64,000 nucleotides of DNA from Diplonema japonicum (lineage: Eukaryota > Euglenozoa > Diplonemea > Diplonemida > Diplonemidae). Shown piece after piece: positions 29,501 to 40,110 of the stretch. The notes under the pieces are model-generated. The model was not told where the DNA came from, did no database searches, and saw only the letters and a program-made list of their open reading frames with translations. Each line of letters starts with the position of its first letter. The first letter of the stretch is position 1. The stretch covers positions 124,001-188,000 of the forward strand of contig OZ025724.1 of NCBI GenBank assembly GCA_964019335.1, in the 5' to 3' direction. Made by a program: the position numbers and the translations under genes.

Positions 29501-31027
29501 CCCGTTGTTAATACCGGCTGTGAAGCAGGTGTTCCCCGAGGTGGTGTCATAGAAGTACACGCTGGGCGAGGAGGCAGCGTCGTCGAAGCGTGACATGTAC
29601 CACGTGACACGGTTCGCCATGCTCTTGTCGAGGAGTGTGAGCTGTCCTTGGCCGGCAGCAGACGCGTCGGAAGGGTCGCCCACCCTTAAGGACGCACCGC
29701 CCTCTGCGGCAAACGAAATGTCCACATCAGCGGAGTTCGCAAGGTTCACCGACCCAGCATCCTCATCGAAGGACAGCAAGTAGTTCTGGGGACAATTCGC
29801 AAATCCAAAACACTCAAGTCCTCCATATGCCCCGTTGCAAGTACATGGGGCAAGCGGGTTGGCGACGCACGTCCCACGTCCCGAGCAGACATTCGGGTCA
29901 TTAGACGCAACGCCAAAACACACAGCAGTCGACGAAGCAACAGTGACATCTATAGAACACGTCACGCTGGTCCCGTCGCTGCCTGTGAACGTGGCGCCGA
30001 TGGTGTAGTCATTGCCGGCCTCGCCGGCGGTTGGGGTGAACGTGGCCTGAGTGTTCCCAATCTGGCCAATGTTTGTACCCAATGCCTTGGAGTACGACAT
30101 GGTGCCCCCCGGTGCTGTGGTCGCAGTATATGTAACCGTTACCGTCTTTCCCGACGCAAAGACTGCATTGAACTCCGTGACGTACCCCGCAGAGTGCGGG
30201 ATGACGTGCCGTGTGGTCGACGTGCGTGACGACCTGCATATGGGTGCGTCATACGTGTCGGAGCATGTGTTGTACATGAAGTGCACCGTGTCTATGTCAC
30301 CGCTCGACAGACCCTTCCGCTGCCCGATGGGGTATGGCGACACAATGGTGGGAAGGCTTCCGATCGCGAAGCCATTCTCCCCGTAGTGCATGATGCTGCT
30401 GTAGTCGTACGGCCCAATGTCCCTGCCGCTCCCGCCGATCTTGTTGAAATTGCCCTCCTCACCCATCTCGATCTGCGTGGTGTCCACATACACGAAGCTG
30501 TCACGGTCGTTCCGAGACTGCTCGTGGGACAGCCCCACACTGTGTCCTATCTCGTGTATGACAGCACCCAAACCGCAGTGCTGTTGCAAGTTTATCTGGT
30601 TGATGCCGGACGGGTTCTTGCCGACTGGTGAGCTGCATGAGCTGACATCGGATATGAAGTACAAGTAAGGGGTCGGGCATGCTGCTTGTGTCGTGCACCT
30701 TGTGAAGCGAAGGCAGGTATGAGCTTCCCAGTGCGCAATGCCAGCAGCTATCCTGCTGTCGTCGGCAGTTAGAAAGTACGTAGCAGGATTACCCACGTTT
30801 GTCGCGGCTGTCTCTATGTAATAGTTTAATTTGCCCTGCGGCCAAAGGCGCGAGGCGCTGGTGAACCATGTGGCACCCAGTGCGTGCGCTGTGCGAGCGT
30901 CATCTTCGTACACCTCTTGGATGTCTCCGTGGGTAGTTAGGTAGCTGTAGTGCATGCCCTTGGTCAGGTTCTGACCGGTGGCCACCACCAAACATAGAAG
31001 CAGCCCAACTACTGCTGACACTCTCAT
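26515..31027 (-). CDS. Astacin-family metalloprotease, membrane-anchored, 4 exons
   Basis: Spliced model: exons 31027-28003, 27793-27494, 27362-26724 and 26684-26515, giving 1377 residues. Residues 1-18 are a signal peptide. The astacin domain has the zinc motif HEIGHSVGLSHEQ (His158, Glu159, His162, His168) and Met-turn SIMHY (Met213), so it should be an active zinc endopeptidase. An EGF-like module (CSGRGTCVANPLAPCTCNG) and two LamG-like folds follow, one near 415-590 and one near 720-900. Then comes a long Thr/Pro/Ala/Asp stalk (APDTPAPDTP units) and a single transmembrane helix (YVILLVGVLVVGLIVVFILV) with a short tail. The three introns are GT-AG and all phase 1, in the stalk or just before the helix. 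It is a likely surface protease held off the membrane by a mucin-like stalk. Confidence 0.85.
26685..26723 (-). other. Intron 3 of the astacin gene (39 nt)
   Basis: It starts GTTTGATTG and ends TTTTTGACACAG. Phase 1: the join makes GAA and connects the stalk to ETSQRWKMYVILL. It is T-rich and very short, and its length divisible by three lets the frame read through. Confidence 0.8.
27363..27493 (-). other. Intron 2 of the astacin gene (131 nt)
   Basis: It starts GTATGCATGATCC and ends AAAACCCACAG. Phase 1, between CCAG and CACC, inside the Pro/Thr repeat so that the repeat continues unbroken. Confidence 0.85.
27494..27793. repeat. 15-bp minisatellite forming astacin exon 2
   Basis: About 18 copies of GGTGTGTCAGGTGCA (plus strand) code for APDTP units on the minus strand. 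The exon is exactly 300 nt with phase-1 ends, so skipping it keeps the frame. The related region 26750-27360 (exon 3, 639 nt) carries longer, degenerate versions. Confidence 0.85.
27794..28002 (-). other. Intron 1 of the astacin gene (209 nt)
   Basis: It starts GTGTGATATAC after TCAG and ends AACTCACAG before CACCTG. Phase 1. Splicing restores SAPDTSAPDTPAPDT; without it the frame leaves the repeat and ends within about 35 codons. Confidence 0.85.
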
Positions 31028-31967
31028 TCTTTTTGTTTTCTTTTTTTTTTTTAATACTGCGGGGAGCTGTTTTCAAAAGTTGCATAAGGTCGCAGAAAAG
31101 AAAAAAAAGTAGAAATACTGAAACTGTTCATAAAAAGAAATAAAAAGAAGAAGAAAGAAAAAAGAAATAGGTCGCTTATAGAGCTGGAGAGAACTGGAGA
31201 AACAAAAAACCCACACAAAGAAAGCAAAAAAAAGAAGAAAAACAACACATAAAAGTACCGCGTTTTGTTTAAGCAAGGGCACAAAAGGGGGGGGGGGGGG
31301 GTGCGGGCCACTGCCCAGGTAAGGGTAGGCTAATTTTTTCTGTTTGTTTAAAAAAGAAAAGAAAACAAAGATGAACGAAACGGTTTAAAAAAAAGACAAA
31401 ATAAAATGGGGGGGCTTGGTTGCAACACTATTTGGCGTTAAGTGTGCAGCGTGGCGAGAGGAGAAAAATAATAATTGAAAAGATTCATCAAAAAGCAATC
31501 TCCTCGTAGGCAGTCGAGCTTCCGTCCGGATAAAAAGAAACAAAGAATGTCCACAAACAACCTGTGTTGCATTTCCTTTTTTTCTGTTCTTTTTTGGACG
31601 AGATCAAAAAAAAAAAAGAGAGGAAGTCTTGGAAGGGGGTGGTCTAAACTACATAAGAGGGGAAGGGACTGCAAAGTCTGTACAGCCACAGTGGGCCTCA
31701 AGTACCGACTTTGCTCAGGGACATCACAAGCTTGTAGGCGAGGGGGGCATCTTCTTCGTTCTTCGAACCTTGTTTTGCAAGGCCTGCTAAAGTAATTGGT
31801 GCCCCCTTTCGGCACAGATGACAGGTTAATAATCAAAGCAAAAAACTTTCTTTTTTTCTTCCCACACACAGGCGCTCGGGTTTCTTTTTTTTTTTTTTTT
31901 TTTTTTTTTTTGGTAGCTACATAAAAAAATAGGGAAAGAACAAAAAAAAAAAAAAAAAAAAAAAAAA
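31028..31967. other. Intergenic, A/T- and G-homopolymer rich
   Basis: It holds a purine-rich leader next to the astacin ATG, a 14-bp G run near 31287-31302, a long T run near 31888-31911 and an A run just before the LINE end at 31968. A more complex block at 31640-31800 has no identified partner. Confidence 0.5.
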
Positions 31968-32931
31968 CTCGATAAAATTTCAGTGTGCATGGGGGTGCTC
32001 ACTGTTCAGGTAGAAATTCACACTAATCGGTCACCGTTCTGCGGTTGCTGTCTGGTGCCTGCGGTGGCTGTTTGTCGCGATGAGATGGACGGCATCTGGG
32101 CGAGAAACATTGCTTGGAGTCGTGCTAGGTAGGGGGGGGTTTGGCTCGAGGAGAAGAGTGGTCTCCTGTCGTAGCCGTGTGCCGTCGGGCCCCCAAGATG
32201 TCGAAGGGTATGCACCCTTGATTTGGCGCTGGCGGGGAAGGCTGACCTTCCACAGCGTGCTGAGCATTTCTGGATGCGACCCAAGATGTATCGCATCCTT
32301 GCGGCCTTCTCCGTGAGCAGGTCTTGATCGTCGAGGGGACCTATGAGTGACCGGCGGGTGGTCTGCTCATAGTCTATGGCGAGTTCCATTGTAGTGACGG
32401 AAGTTTTCTTCTTACCATCGTACCATCGTAGGCCTCTTAGCCACTTGAGGACGTTCTTCAAATGAAAGGTCAGGACCGCGCCTGACGCCCCGTTCGCCTT
32501 CAGCAACGCTTCCGTCGGAACATCATGTTGCCTCCCTGTCGTTACCTCATCCCAAGGGTTGGAGGTGAGCACTCTCTTGCTTTTTTCCGCTGCTCTGGCG
32601 TCACGGACCGTCACTACTTTCAGGAGGTATTGTTGCACCATCCTGGCACCTTCTTTCCCTGCTTTGTCGGCCCCTCTTGGGACTATCCCGTGAAGGGCTG
32701 TGGCAGCTGGGAGGCCTTCTCGCTTCACCTCTGCGTATTGCTCGCTTTCCAACACACTCCTTGCCGGCTCGCACTCCCACAGTGCATGCTCCGTCATGCT
32801 GGTCGTTGTCTGGGACCGGTGGTCGCAAACGTCACACGCTAATGCTGGGTTTTCCACACCAGGGCCATCCAATTTGGAAAAAAAACCCCACATCCTCCCC
32901 TCGGGTGAGTCGTGAACACTGCACCACTAAC
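31968..32931 (-). mobile_element. LINE copy B: 5'-truncated 3' end
   Basis: A single 291-codon frame (32018-32893) carries the LINE C terminus: the zinc knuckle ACDVCDHRSQTTTSMTEHAL followed by WEC, a Lys/Arg-rich middle, LAIDYEQTTRRSL and the end QPQNGDRLV. The frame is intact, so the insertion is young. The 3' UTR ends AAATTTTATCGAG on the minus strand and abuts a poly(T) run (poly(A) on the plus strand). The truncated 5' end at about 32931 also abuts a plus-strand A run. Very close in sequence to copy C. Confidence 0.88.
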
Positions 32932-33756
32932 CAAAAAAAAAAAAAAAAAAAGAAGAAGAATGAACTTTGGTGCTTATAAACCGCCTGGCGTACAAGCAAC
33001 TGCTAAAAAAAAAAAAAAAAAAAAAGAGATAAACAACAAAAAAAACAAAACACAAAATAAAATACTAAAGGCCTCCCGAATAATCCCTTTATGTGGGCAG
33101 TGGGAGGGGGTGTGGGCTCCACACTTATTGAATTGTACTTATTTGGGCTGGGGGCCACATGGAAAAGCAGGGAGTGGGGCTTAGAGCACATCTTGGTCTT
33201 GTCGCTGGGCGGGCTTGAGAAGCTGCTTTCGGGGCTTTATTTACGTATCGAGAAGACTCTACCAATAACAACCGAGAATTCTCTTTCATCTTCACCCTAC
33301 GTAATAGCCCCCCAATAGATTGAGTATCTCGGGACAAAAAAAAAAAAGGCAGCGTCCGAAGTTATGAAGTTTCAGATGGATACAGATAGCGCATTTAACG
33401 CAGATTTTCAAAATCTTTTCATTCCATTTTTTTTTTTTTTTTTTTCTTTTTTCTTTTCTGAAACCCCATTCGAGGCTTTGGTCTAGATGACCGGAGGAAC
33501 AATTACACCTAACAACTGCTTTACTTTAGCTTCTACAGAAGCAGTTTGAAACCGCATAAAATAACAAAATCTGCAAAAGAAGAATATCAGCAAACCCGGT
33601 CAAAAGTTTCAGTTTCCCACTTTAGAACCGAAAAAGAAGCTCGTAATCGTTGAAATCCCAAACCTGAGTTTTCAACGGGAAAAAAAAAAAAGAAAATAAA
33701 AAAAAATAAAAAAAAAACGAAGAGTTATGAGAAAAGATATTTCAGGTAACAGTGTA
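32932..33756. other. Intergenic between LINE pieces, no gene seen
   Basis: It contains homopolymer runs and a GC-moderate block (33060-33330) without identifiable coding or repeat relationships. Confidence 0.4.
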
Positions 33757-33828
33757 ACCCGGCGGTTGCTGCCTGGTGCCTGCGGTGGCTGTTTGTCGCG
33801 ATGAGATGGACGGCATCTGGGCGAGAAA
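33757..33828 (-). mobile_element. LINE fragment D (72 bp)
   Basis: GGCGGTTGCTGCCTGGTGCC through CGGCATCTGGGCGAGAAA matches the extreme 3' coding end of LINE copies A, B and C but lacks the 3' UTR and the flanking A run, so it is a rearranged fragment rather than a direct insertion. Confidence 0.8.
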
Positions 33829-34056
33829 AATTACTGACGCAAATGTGGAGAAAGCTTCGCTTTTTAAAGAGAGAGAGCCAGCGAAGCTAACATCACCAAT
33901 AATAAATAAATAGAGGGTGCTCCTTCTAAACCATAATTACTCCACAAACACCAGAGAGCCGCCGCAGGGAAGTTGGAAATTGGTTGTGCACAGCCGGGTG
34001 GGGTTAACCTGTAGAAGGATAAGCCCAACAATGCCACCACTACTCTTTTTAGCAAA

Positions 34057-34375
34057 TAACAATTCATTATCAATATATTGTTTTTCTTGTTCAAGCAACA
34101 CGTTAGGAACACAGCACAGCGACAAACGGGGGAGGGGAGGAAAGAGGGAAAAGAGGGTGCTAGAACAGCACTATGTTACGAGAAAAAATTCAAATTAACA
34201 TGCAAGCTCCCTGAGACGAAAGCCGCATGCCCTAAAAAGGGGAGGGGGTATGGTCAGTACCAGGTATCTCTCAGTTTTGGTCAATCTCGCGACTCCTCCA
34301 GGTGTTGACCTCTTCAGGCGATTCAATGGCTCCTACTAGCGTCCCAGCAGGTTGAAGAGTACTTTTCCCGACCAA
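34057..34375. repeat. Inverted fragments of elements seen at 7.9-8.1 kb and 18.9 kb
   Basis: The segment 34180-34375 is, on the opposite strand, a diverged copy of 7920-8100 of the inverted-repeat element: it shares AAAAGTACTCTTCAACCTGC, GAAGAGGTCARCACCTGGAG and GCATGCRGCTTTCGTCT. The segment 34057-34100 is an inverted copy of 18885-18930. An insertion of about 30 bp distinguishes the first from its partner. Confidence 0.7.
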
Positions 34376-34380
34376 AAAAA

Positions 34381-34726
34381 ATATATGAGTTAAAGGAAGT
34401 CTTTGTGACGCCCCCCCCCCCCCCCCTTTTCTTTTCTGAAAAAAGAAATCGAATGCGGGGAGGGGGGGGGCAGGTTTTTTTTTTCCATCCTCTTTTTTCT
34501 TTTTGTTTTTGTTTCTCTACTCTTTTTCTTTTTCCGCTGTTTTTTCAACATTTTGTAAAAAAAGGAATAGAAGGAAACAAAACAAAAAAAAAAAAATTGT
34601 ATACATGAGTTAAAAGAAGTCTTGAGTTAGTGAGTCGCCCCCTTGTTCTCATCCACCACTGCACCAATCCCTTTTCAGCAGGGGGTTCTCCTTTTTTCCC
34701 TTCTTTCTCTTGCCCTTTCCGAACTT
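34381..34726. repeat. Two copies of a GAGTTAAAGGAAGTCTT repeat, C and G runs
   Basis: Copies begin near 34387 and 34606 (GAGTTAAARGAAGTCTT then CGCCCCC). The same start is found near 38754 and in shortened form near 55949, each time after an AT-rich ATATA stretch. This appears to be the conserved end of a dispersed repeat family whose longest copies are at 39447 and 46384. Confidence 0.65.
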
Positions 34727-37700
34727 TCAAATCGTGTATTGCGAACTACCTGCCAGTTCGCAGCTGATGGTGATCCAGTTTGAGAGGTTCTCACTCGGAG
34801 AATGCAGAATTGAAAAGCAAGGTCTAGTCAGCGTAATCGGCTCAGAGAGAGCCTTCGGTTGCTCAGCCTCCCCGTATTCATCAGCACCTGCTTGAACTGG
34901 AGCAAGAAGCGGCAAGGAAGACTCCAAGGAACAGTTGGCCACCGGGGTCATCTCCTTGTCGAATATTTCACGGGTTTTGATGTCCCTCGATTGCTGCCGG
35001 GCCCCCGCACGCCTATTCAACCAGATATCCACACAGTACACACTAATATCCCAAGCACACTTTGCCATCACCACGATGGCTGACGAAAACAACAACCAGG
35101 CAGCTGACACAAAAAACCAGGATTCTGTTGACGAGAAGGACCAGATGCCTGTGGTCATCAAGAGCAACGCACCAAACATACACCCAGCCACAAAGGCCGA
35201 TATACCATTGTCGAGGAAAGCTAAGTAAGGGCGGAAGAAGATAAGGGCGATGAAGAACCCGCCAAACAGCACGCAGAGCAATACATTCCTCGCGTCGCAC
35301 TGGTCGGCATCGGAGGTCTGCCACGTGGCGAGAAACGACAGACCGAGGGTCACGAACATCTCTACCAGGCAGAACCACGCCATGCCGTGCCGGTACCCCT
35401 CGAAGATCACCCCGTACTTCTCTGCGAAGCGGGACTCCTTTCTCGAGGACACCCACACCTTGTCACCGAACACAAACTGGTACACAGCACCTACCTTACC
35501 TTTGTACTTCTCCAGCAGCGGGTCTTCCATTATCTCCGCTTCTGTTGTGATTTGCCTTATGATGACGTAGTAGAAGATGAAGGGTGATATGCAGCATCCG
35601 ACAAGAACTGTCCAGCCGCACACTGCCGTCCATGAGGTCGAGGCTTGCGGGTAGAATGCCATCCTCGCTGCCAGCAGGCTGGTACCTTGTAGCAGGAATA
35701 TGTACGGGATGTAGGCGAGGCCTGGGGCCCTCATGTTTCCCAGCGCTGTTTCCATTTCGCTGTTGAAGATCAGTTTTATGACACCCGCCAGCAAGACCAA
35801 GAGGATAAAGGTGCCTGTCACGATGACTGGGTTCATGATGGTGGCTGCTAGCATGTACTTCCGCTTGTCGCTGCCCAGCCCGAACGTTGCGGGGTGGAAC
35901 TCCCAGTCCAGCTCCTCCGCCTCGGGCACGTCTACGTCCTCCACTTGACACCCGAAGTTCAGCAGCACAGCCAACCTGCCTGTCGTTGCCAGCGACGTCC
36001 CTGACACAGTCGCCAGTGCCACGCCTGTCGCAACCGACTGTGCCGTCTTGGCTGCATCCCTTGCACTCCCAGTCAGCACCTCCCCAATGAGTATCGACTC
36101 GTTAGTACCATTAGGTGGGGCATCGGTAGCAGGCACCAAAGCGTCTTGCCACGGTGTGGCGGGTGCGACTGTATCAGGTGCTTGGGTCGCTGGCGCTGAA
36201 GTTGGCTGGGCTGTAGGGGTTGACGTTGGGAGTGCAGTGGGGGTTGCTGTAGGTGGGGCATTCGTAGGTATCGCAGTTGGCGGGCTTGTAGGAGCTACTG
36301 TAGGCTCCGCTGTGGGCGGACTCGCAGTGGCAGGCGCAGAAGTAGGAACACCCGTTGGTATGGCGGTCGTCGGCGCAGTAGTAGCTGGTGCAGTAGTCGC
36401 TGGCGCAGTAGTAGCTGGTGCAGTGGTAGCTGGTGCAGTGGTAGCTGGTGCAGTGGTAGCTGGTGCAGTGGTAGCTGGTGCAGTGGTAGCTGGTGCAGTA
36501 GTAGCTGGTGCAGTAGTCGCTGGTGCAGAAGTAGCTGGTGCAGTAGTAGCTGGTGCAGTAGTAGCTGGTGCAGTAGTAGCTGGCGCAGTAGTCGCTGGTG
36601 CAGTGGTAGCTGGTGCCGTAGTAGCTGGTGCAGTGGTAGCTGGTGCAGAAGTAGCTGGCGCAGTAGTAGCTGGTGCAGTGGTAACTGGTGCAGTTGTAGC
36701 TGGCGCAGTAGTAGCTGGCGCAACGGTTGGCACGGCTGTGGCGGGTGCGTCAGTATCCGGAGGCAGTGCCATCTGCCTGTTGAGAAGATCAGCGGAACAT
36801 GTCGGGCTCTTTGGGACTGCGCACTTCACAGAGTTTAAGTCTCCCGTGAAAGTATAAGGCGAACATGCCATTGACCCACTGCAGTCCACCTCGCACAGAA
36901 CAGGGGTCGAGACGGGACAGGTCAGCGCAACCCCGTAGCACGTTTGGCTGCCGTCGCACACGTGTTTACATGAATCAGCAGAGCTGCAGTCAAGAGCTAT
37001 CTCCCTGCAGCCAGAGAGTGTGCAGGATGTGGTGCAGGATGTGGTTTCTCCACAAGTTATGACGGACTTAAGACAGCTGCTGCTTGCTGTGCAAGCCACA
37101 GTGGTAGACCCAGTAGAGCCCGTGGGGCGAGTTGTTGTGAAGTCGGAGCACGAGGAGCTTCCTGTGCAGCGAATGTCGCAGTCACCTGTTTTAGGGCAGG
37201 TGACGGCGATCCCAGGACAGCTGGAGGTGGCAGGGCAGTCCACAATACAGTCCCCTGGACAGCTGACGATAGCGTTGCTGCACGACGTGCTCTGTTTGCA
37301 ATAAAGACTGAGGGCAGAGGTGGAGGGGTCCGCTGTCTTAATCTCAGTATCCAGACAGGCAGACGTACCATCGCACGTGATGTCGCATGTCCCAGAAGTC
37401 GGGCAGGTAAAGGCCGCAGGGGTACAAGCACTCGCTTTGCAATCTACGGACATCCCTGGCATGCTCCCCGTGCCCCCTGTGACCGCGAGGTCGGTGCAAG
37501 CTTTGTCCACTTTGCATTTGAAGTCGCAGTTTCCGTTTTCCGGGCATGTTGCAACCATCTCCTTGCAGGCGTCCTTCACTTTGCAGTCTACGGTGACGGT
37601 GCCTGTTGCCATTGGCTTGGACTGCAACCGCATTTCCTTGCAGCCTTGGCCGTTGCAGGTTAAGTCGCAGTTTCCCGAGACGGGGCATGTCACGCTTGTG

Positions 37701-37996
37701 GTCGAACCGCGACATCCTTCAAAGTCACAGATGAGGTTGCAATTCGCCGTGTCAGGGCATATCAATGTCATCCCTTTGCACCCGTCTTTGGCCGTGCATG
37801 TCACAGTGCAGTCCTGAGAGGGGTCGCAGGTTATTGCACATCCTGCACAGTCCGTCCCACTGCAGGTAAGGCTGTCTGCCATCCCGGAAGGGAAGTATAA
37901 TACCTTGCTGGCCACGCAGTCAGCTGAACTTATTGCGCTTGTTACCGTCACGCATGCTACAAGGATCAATGGGGCTACCCTTGCTGCCTTGGACAT
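34727..37996 (-). CDS. Large Cys-rich, mucin-stalked, polytopic surface protein (DGF-1-like architecture)
   Basis: 1089 residues without introns. A signal peptide (about 1-22) is followed by some 370 residues of Cys-rich repeats with a spacing like CPxSGxCDxxCxGxxxC. An Ala/Pro/Thr stalk comes next (about 415-620, repeats of APATT). The C-terminal part has about seven hydrophobic helices, among them VTGTFILLVLLAGVIKLIF, CGWTVLVGCCISPFIFYYVI, VLLCVLFGGFFIALIFF and AAWLLFSSAIVVMA, then a cytosolic tail of about 80 residues. Cys-rich ectodomain plus polytopic C terminus recalls the DGF-1 surface family of trypanosomatids and similar euglenozoan proteins, but I see no motif that proves homology. 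Adhesion or sensing at the cell surface is the likely role. Confidence 0.65.
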   Translation of the reverse strand: MSKAARVAPLILVACVTVTSAISSADCVASKVLYFPSGMADSLTCSGTDCAGCAITCDPSQDCTVTCTAKDGCKGMTLICPDTANCNLICDFEGCRGSTTSVTCPVSGNCDLTCNGQGCKEMRLQSKPMATGTVTVDCKVKDACKEMVATCPENGNCDFKCKVDKACTDLAVTGGTGSMPGMSVDCKASACTPAAFTCPTSGTCDITCDGTSACLDTEIKTADPSTSALSLYCKQSTSCSNAIVSCPGDCIVDCPATSSCPGIAVTCPKTGDCDIRCTGSSSCSDFTTTRPTGSTGSTTVACTASSSCLKSVITCGETTSCTTSCTLSGCREIALDCSSADSCKHVCDGSQTCYGVALTCPVSTPVLCEVDCSGSMACSPYTFTGDLNSVKCAVPKSPTCSADLLNRQMALPPDTDAPATAVPTVAPATTAPATTAPVTTAPATTAPATSAPATTAPATTAPATTAPATTAPATTAPATTAPATTAPATSAPATTAPATTAPATTAPATTAPATTAPATTAPATTAPATTAPATTAPATTAPTTAIPTGVPTSAPATASPPTAEPTVAPTSPPTAIPTNAPPTATPTALPTSTPTAQPTSAPATQAPDTVAPATPWQDALVPATDAPPNGTNESILIGEVLTGSARDAAKTAQSVATGVALATVSGTSLATTGRLAVLLNFGCQVEDVDVPEAEELDWEFHPATFGLGSDKRKYMLAATIMNPVIVTGTFILLVLLAGVIKLIFNSEMETALGNMRAPGLAYIPYIFLLQGTSLLAARMAFYPQASTSWTAVCGWTVLVGCCISPFIFYYVIIRQITTEAEIMEDPLLEKYKGKVGAVYQFVFGDKVWVSSRKESRFAEKYGVIFEGYRHGMAWFCLVEMFVTLGLSFLATWQTSDADQCDARNVLLCVLFGGFFIALIFFRPYLAFLDNGISAFVAGCMFGALLLMTTGIWSFSSTESWFFVSAAWLLFSSAIVVMAKCAWDISVYCVDIWLNRRAGARQQSRDIKTREIFDKEMTPVANCSLESSLPLLAPVQAGADEYGEAEQPKALSEPITLTRPCFSILHSPSENLSNWITISCELAGSSQYTI
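36360..36730. repeat. 15-bp coding minisatellite (APATT) in the surface protein
   Basis: About 24 copies of GTAGCTGGTGCAGTR on the plus strand encode the APATT stalk on the minus strand. Copy number is likely variable between alleles. Confidence 0.85.
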
Positions 37997-39401
37997 TCAC
38001 CCCCCCCCCCCCTCCCTATAATTTCTTTCTTCGACTATGCTTGTTTTTAGAAGAAACAGAAAGGACTAAAAGTGTAAACAAGGGGGGGGGGGGGGTTTGT
38101 ATTTTCTTTATGATCAAATGTCATATTCTTTTTTCGGTATTTTTCGTAATTTCTTTTTTCCTCCTTTTTTTGGGTAGGGAGGGGTGGGGGGGGGGGGATT
38201 GGGAGAGAAAAAAAAAAAAAAAGAATGGTGGGTTCTTGTTTGTGTTCGACAAAAAAAAAAAAAAAAAAAAACGGGTTACAAAAAATCTTTTTTCCTGCGT
38301 AGTAATCATTCTTCTTTTTTTTTTTTTTTTGATAGCTACTATAACAAGTGTTTCTGTTCATCATAAAGAAATACAAAGGGGTATCTGAGGCCGTTGTTGT
38401 GGAAAAAAAAAAAAAAAAGACTCTTTAGAAAAAAAGATAACATCGCTGTCCCCCCTTTTGTGTAAAAAAAAAACCATGTAGAAAAATAAATAGAAATGAG
38501 TCTAAATTGAATACCTTGGCGTACCGTCAGGAAGACAGCACCTGGTTCTGGAAAAGGGTGCGCCTGCAGAGCAGTGGTGCTTACCAAATAATACTGATAT
38601 GCAAAAAAAAAAGGAGGGGAAAAAAAGCTGTCCCGTTATCGCTTTCAAAAGAAAAAAAAGGAGGGGATAATTCAAAAAAGAAAAAAATGAAAAAAAAGCG
38701 ATGGAGTGAACTAAAAAAGACTGAGTGGAAGAAAAAAATATAAATATATATGAGTTAAAGGAAGTCTTTGTGAGACGCCCCCTTGTTCTCATCTAAAAAA
38801 AAAGAGAAAAATAGATAAGGAGAACTAGGGGGAAGGTGAAGTCACCATTTTTCTTTTTTCTTTTTTTTTTTTTAAGCTCGCAAGTTTTCCTCCATCGGTG
38901 CAAAGAATCATTTCTACTCAAAAAAAAAAAAAACTATTTTGTCGTGCCGGTCTCCTTCATGGCTGCTTTTTCCCTTCTTTTCGTTGCCCATTTGACCGAG
39001 TACCTTGATCGGCAAGAAAGCCATCAATCGAGTTTGTGAGTGCCCAAAGGGACATTCCCACTCTGCTCTACAGGGCCAAAGGGAGTGTATAGCACTTTTT
39101 TTTATTACCTCTCATTATGGGTTATGTAAAGCTTAGCCATTAGAACGATCAATCAAAAAGAAATACACAGGAAAAAAAGAAAATAGAGGTCAGGGGGTTG
39201 CTGTTTCGTGCGTGGATTTCTTTTTTTATCTCATAGTTATCACGCCATTCAGGAAAAGAAAAACCACCATTAAGATAAACAAACGAGGCCACACCTTTTT
39301 ACAGGCGACACGAAAGGTTCTGGAAACAGGGGGACAAGAAATTGTGAGTGGAATTAAACACAGGGGGAGGGGGGGAAGGACCGTTCTCGTGCAAAAAAAA
39401 A

Positions 39402-39432
<31 letters not shown>

Positions 39433-39446
39433 GAAGAAAACACAAA
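37997..39446. other. Intergenic, homopolymer rich, with one repeat end
   Basis: It holds many A, T, C and G runs and a copy of the GAGTTAAAGGAAGTCTT repeat near 38754. Frames here are almost wholly poly-Lys, poly-Phe or poly-Gly and are not genes. Confidence 0.55.
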
Positions 39447-39772
39447 TATAAGAGTTAAAGGAGGCCGGTGTTGGCGGCGCCCTGCACAAGAAGAACTGTC
39501 TACTTGATTACAGGAGGCGCACCGCGGCCGAGTTGTAGCTTCTTCTGCGTTCTGCGTCGTGTCCTTAATGCGTGCGGTGTACAGCTCAACCCCAACCGGT
39601 GCGTCCCGGGTAACCAAGATTCTGCGCTCGTGCAGTTTGCTGCCTGTTCGTCACCCTGAGCATCTGCATGATGTTCTTCCACTCGGGCGCTACCGGTGAT
39701 GACCGACGAGAAGGTCAGCAGCGAACAACACATCTGATGTTGTTCTTATATTTTCATGTTATCCCCACCACA
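39447..39772. repeat. Dispersed repeat, long copy 1, joined to a second module
   Basis: Segment 39449-39655 (GAGTTAAAGGAGGCCGGTGT to GTGCAGTTTGCTGCC) is about 95% identical to 46392-46582. A minus-strand frame is conserved between the two copies, one of which has an in-frame 3-nt deletion. Segment 39685-39772 (GGGCGCTACCGGTGATGACC onward) matches 4128-4212. Confidence 0.75.
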
Positions 39773-39967
39773 AAAAAAAAGAAATTGTACTTGTAACTGA
39801 ATTGGAAATTAAAAAAATTCACTATGATAGGAACGAAGTGGTTAGCAACGGCCCGCAAAAAAAAAAAAAAAAGATGTCGTTGAAGGGAACCTGCAGTATG
39901 TGACAGGATCGCCTAGCTGCTAAAAAAGAAAAACGGAGGGTGGAAAAAAAAATATGAGTTTGTCCGG

Positions 39968-40110
39968 AAAAAAAGTAGTCCGACACCACTTTAAGTGCAG
40001 AATTGCGGTCTAAGTGTGTGCACCATATAGGTCACAACGCGCGCCGTTTGTTTCATTTCTAAAACGCGTGTGCAAAAACATGCTTTTTAGAATGGTTTTT
40101 TTTTAAATTT
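39968..40110. repeat. Inverted copy of the repeat at 3930-4070
   Basis: The reverse complement of 3930-4070 is recovered over about 140 bp, sharing GCAGAATTGCGGTCTA, CATATAGGTCACAA and GCATGCTTTTTAGAATGG-type blocks with scattered differences. Confidence 0.75.

Noticed and set aside
36048-36857. Plus-strand frame of 269 codons with AVVAG repeats
   Set aside because: Antisense reading of the APATT stalk; minisatellites are open in several frames.
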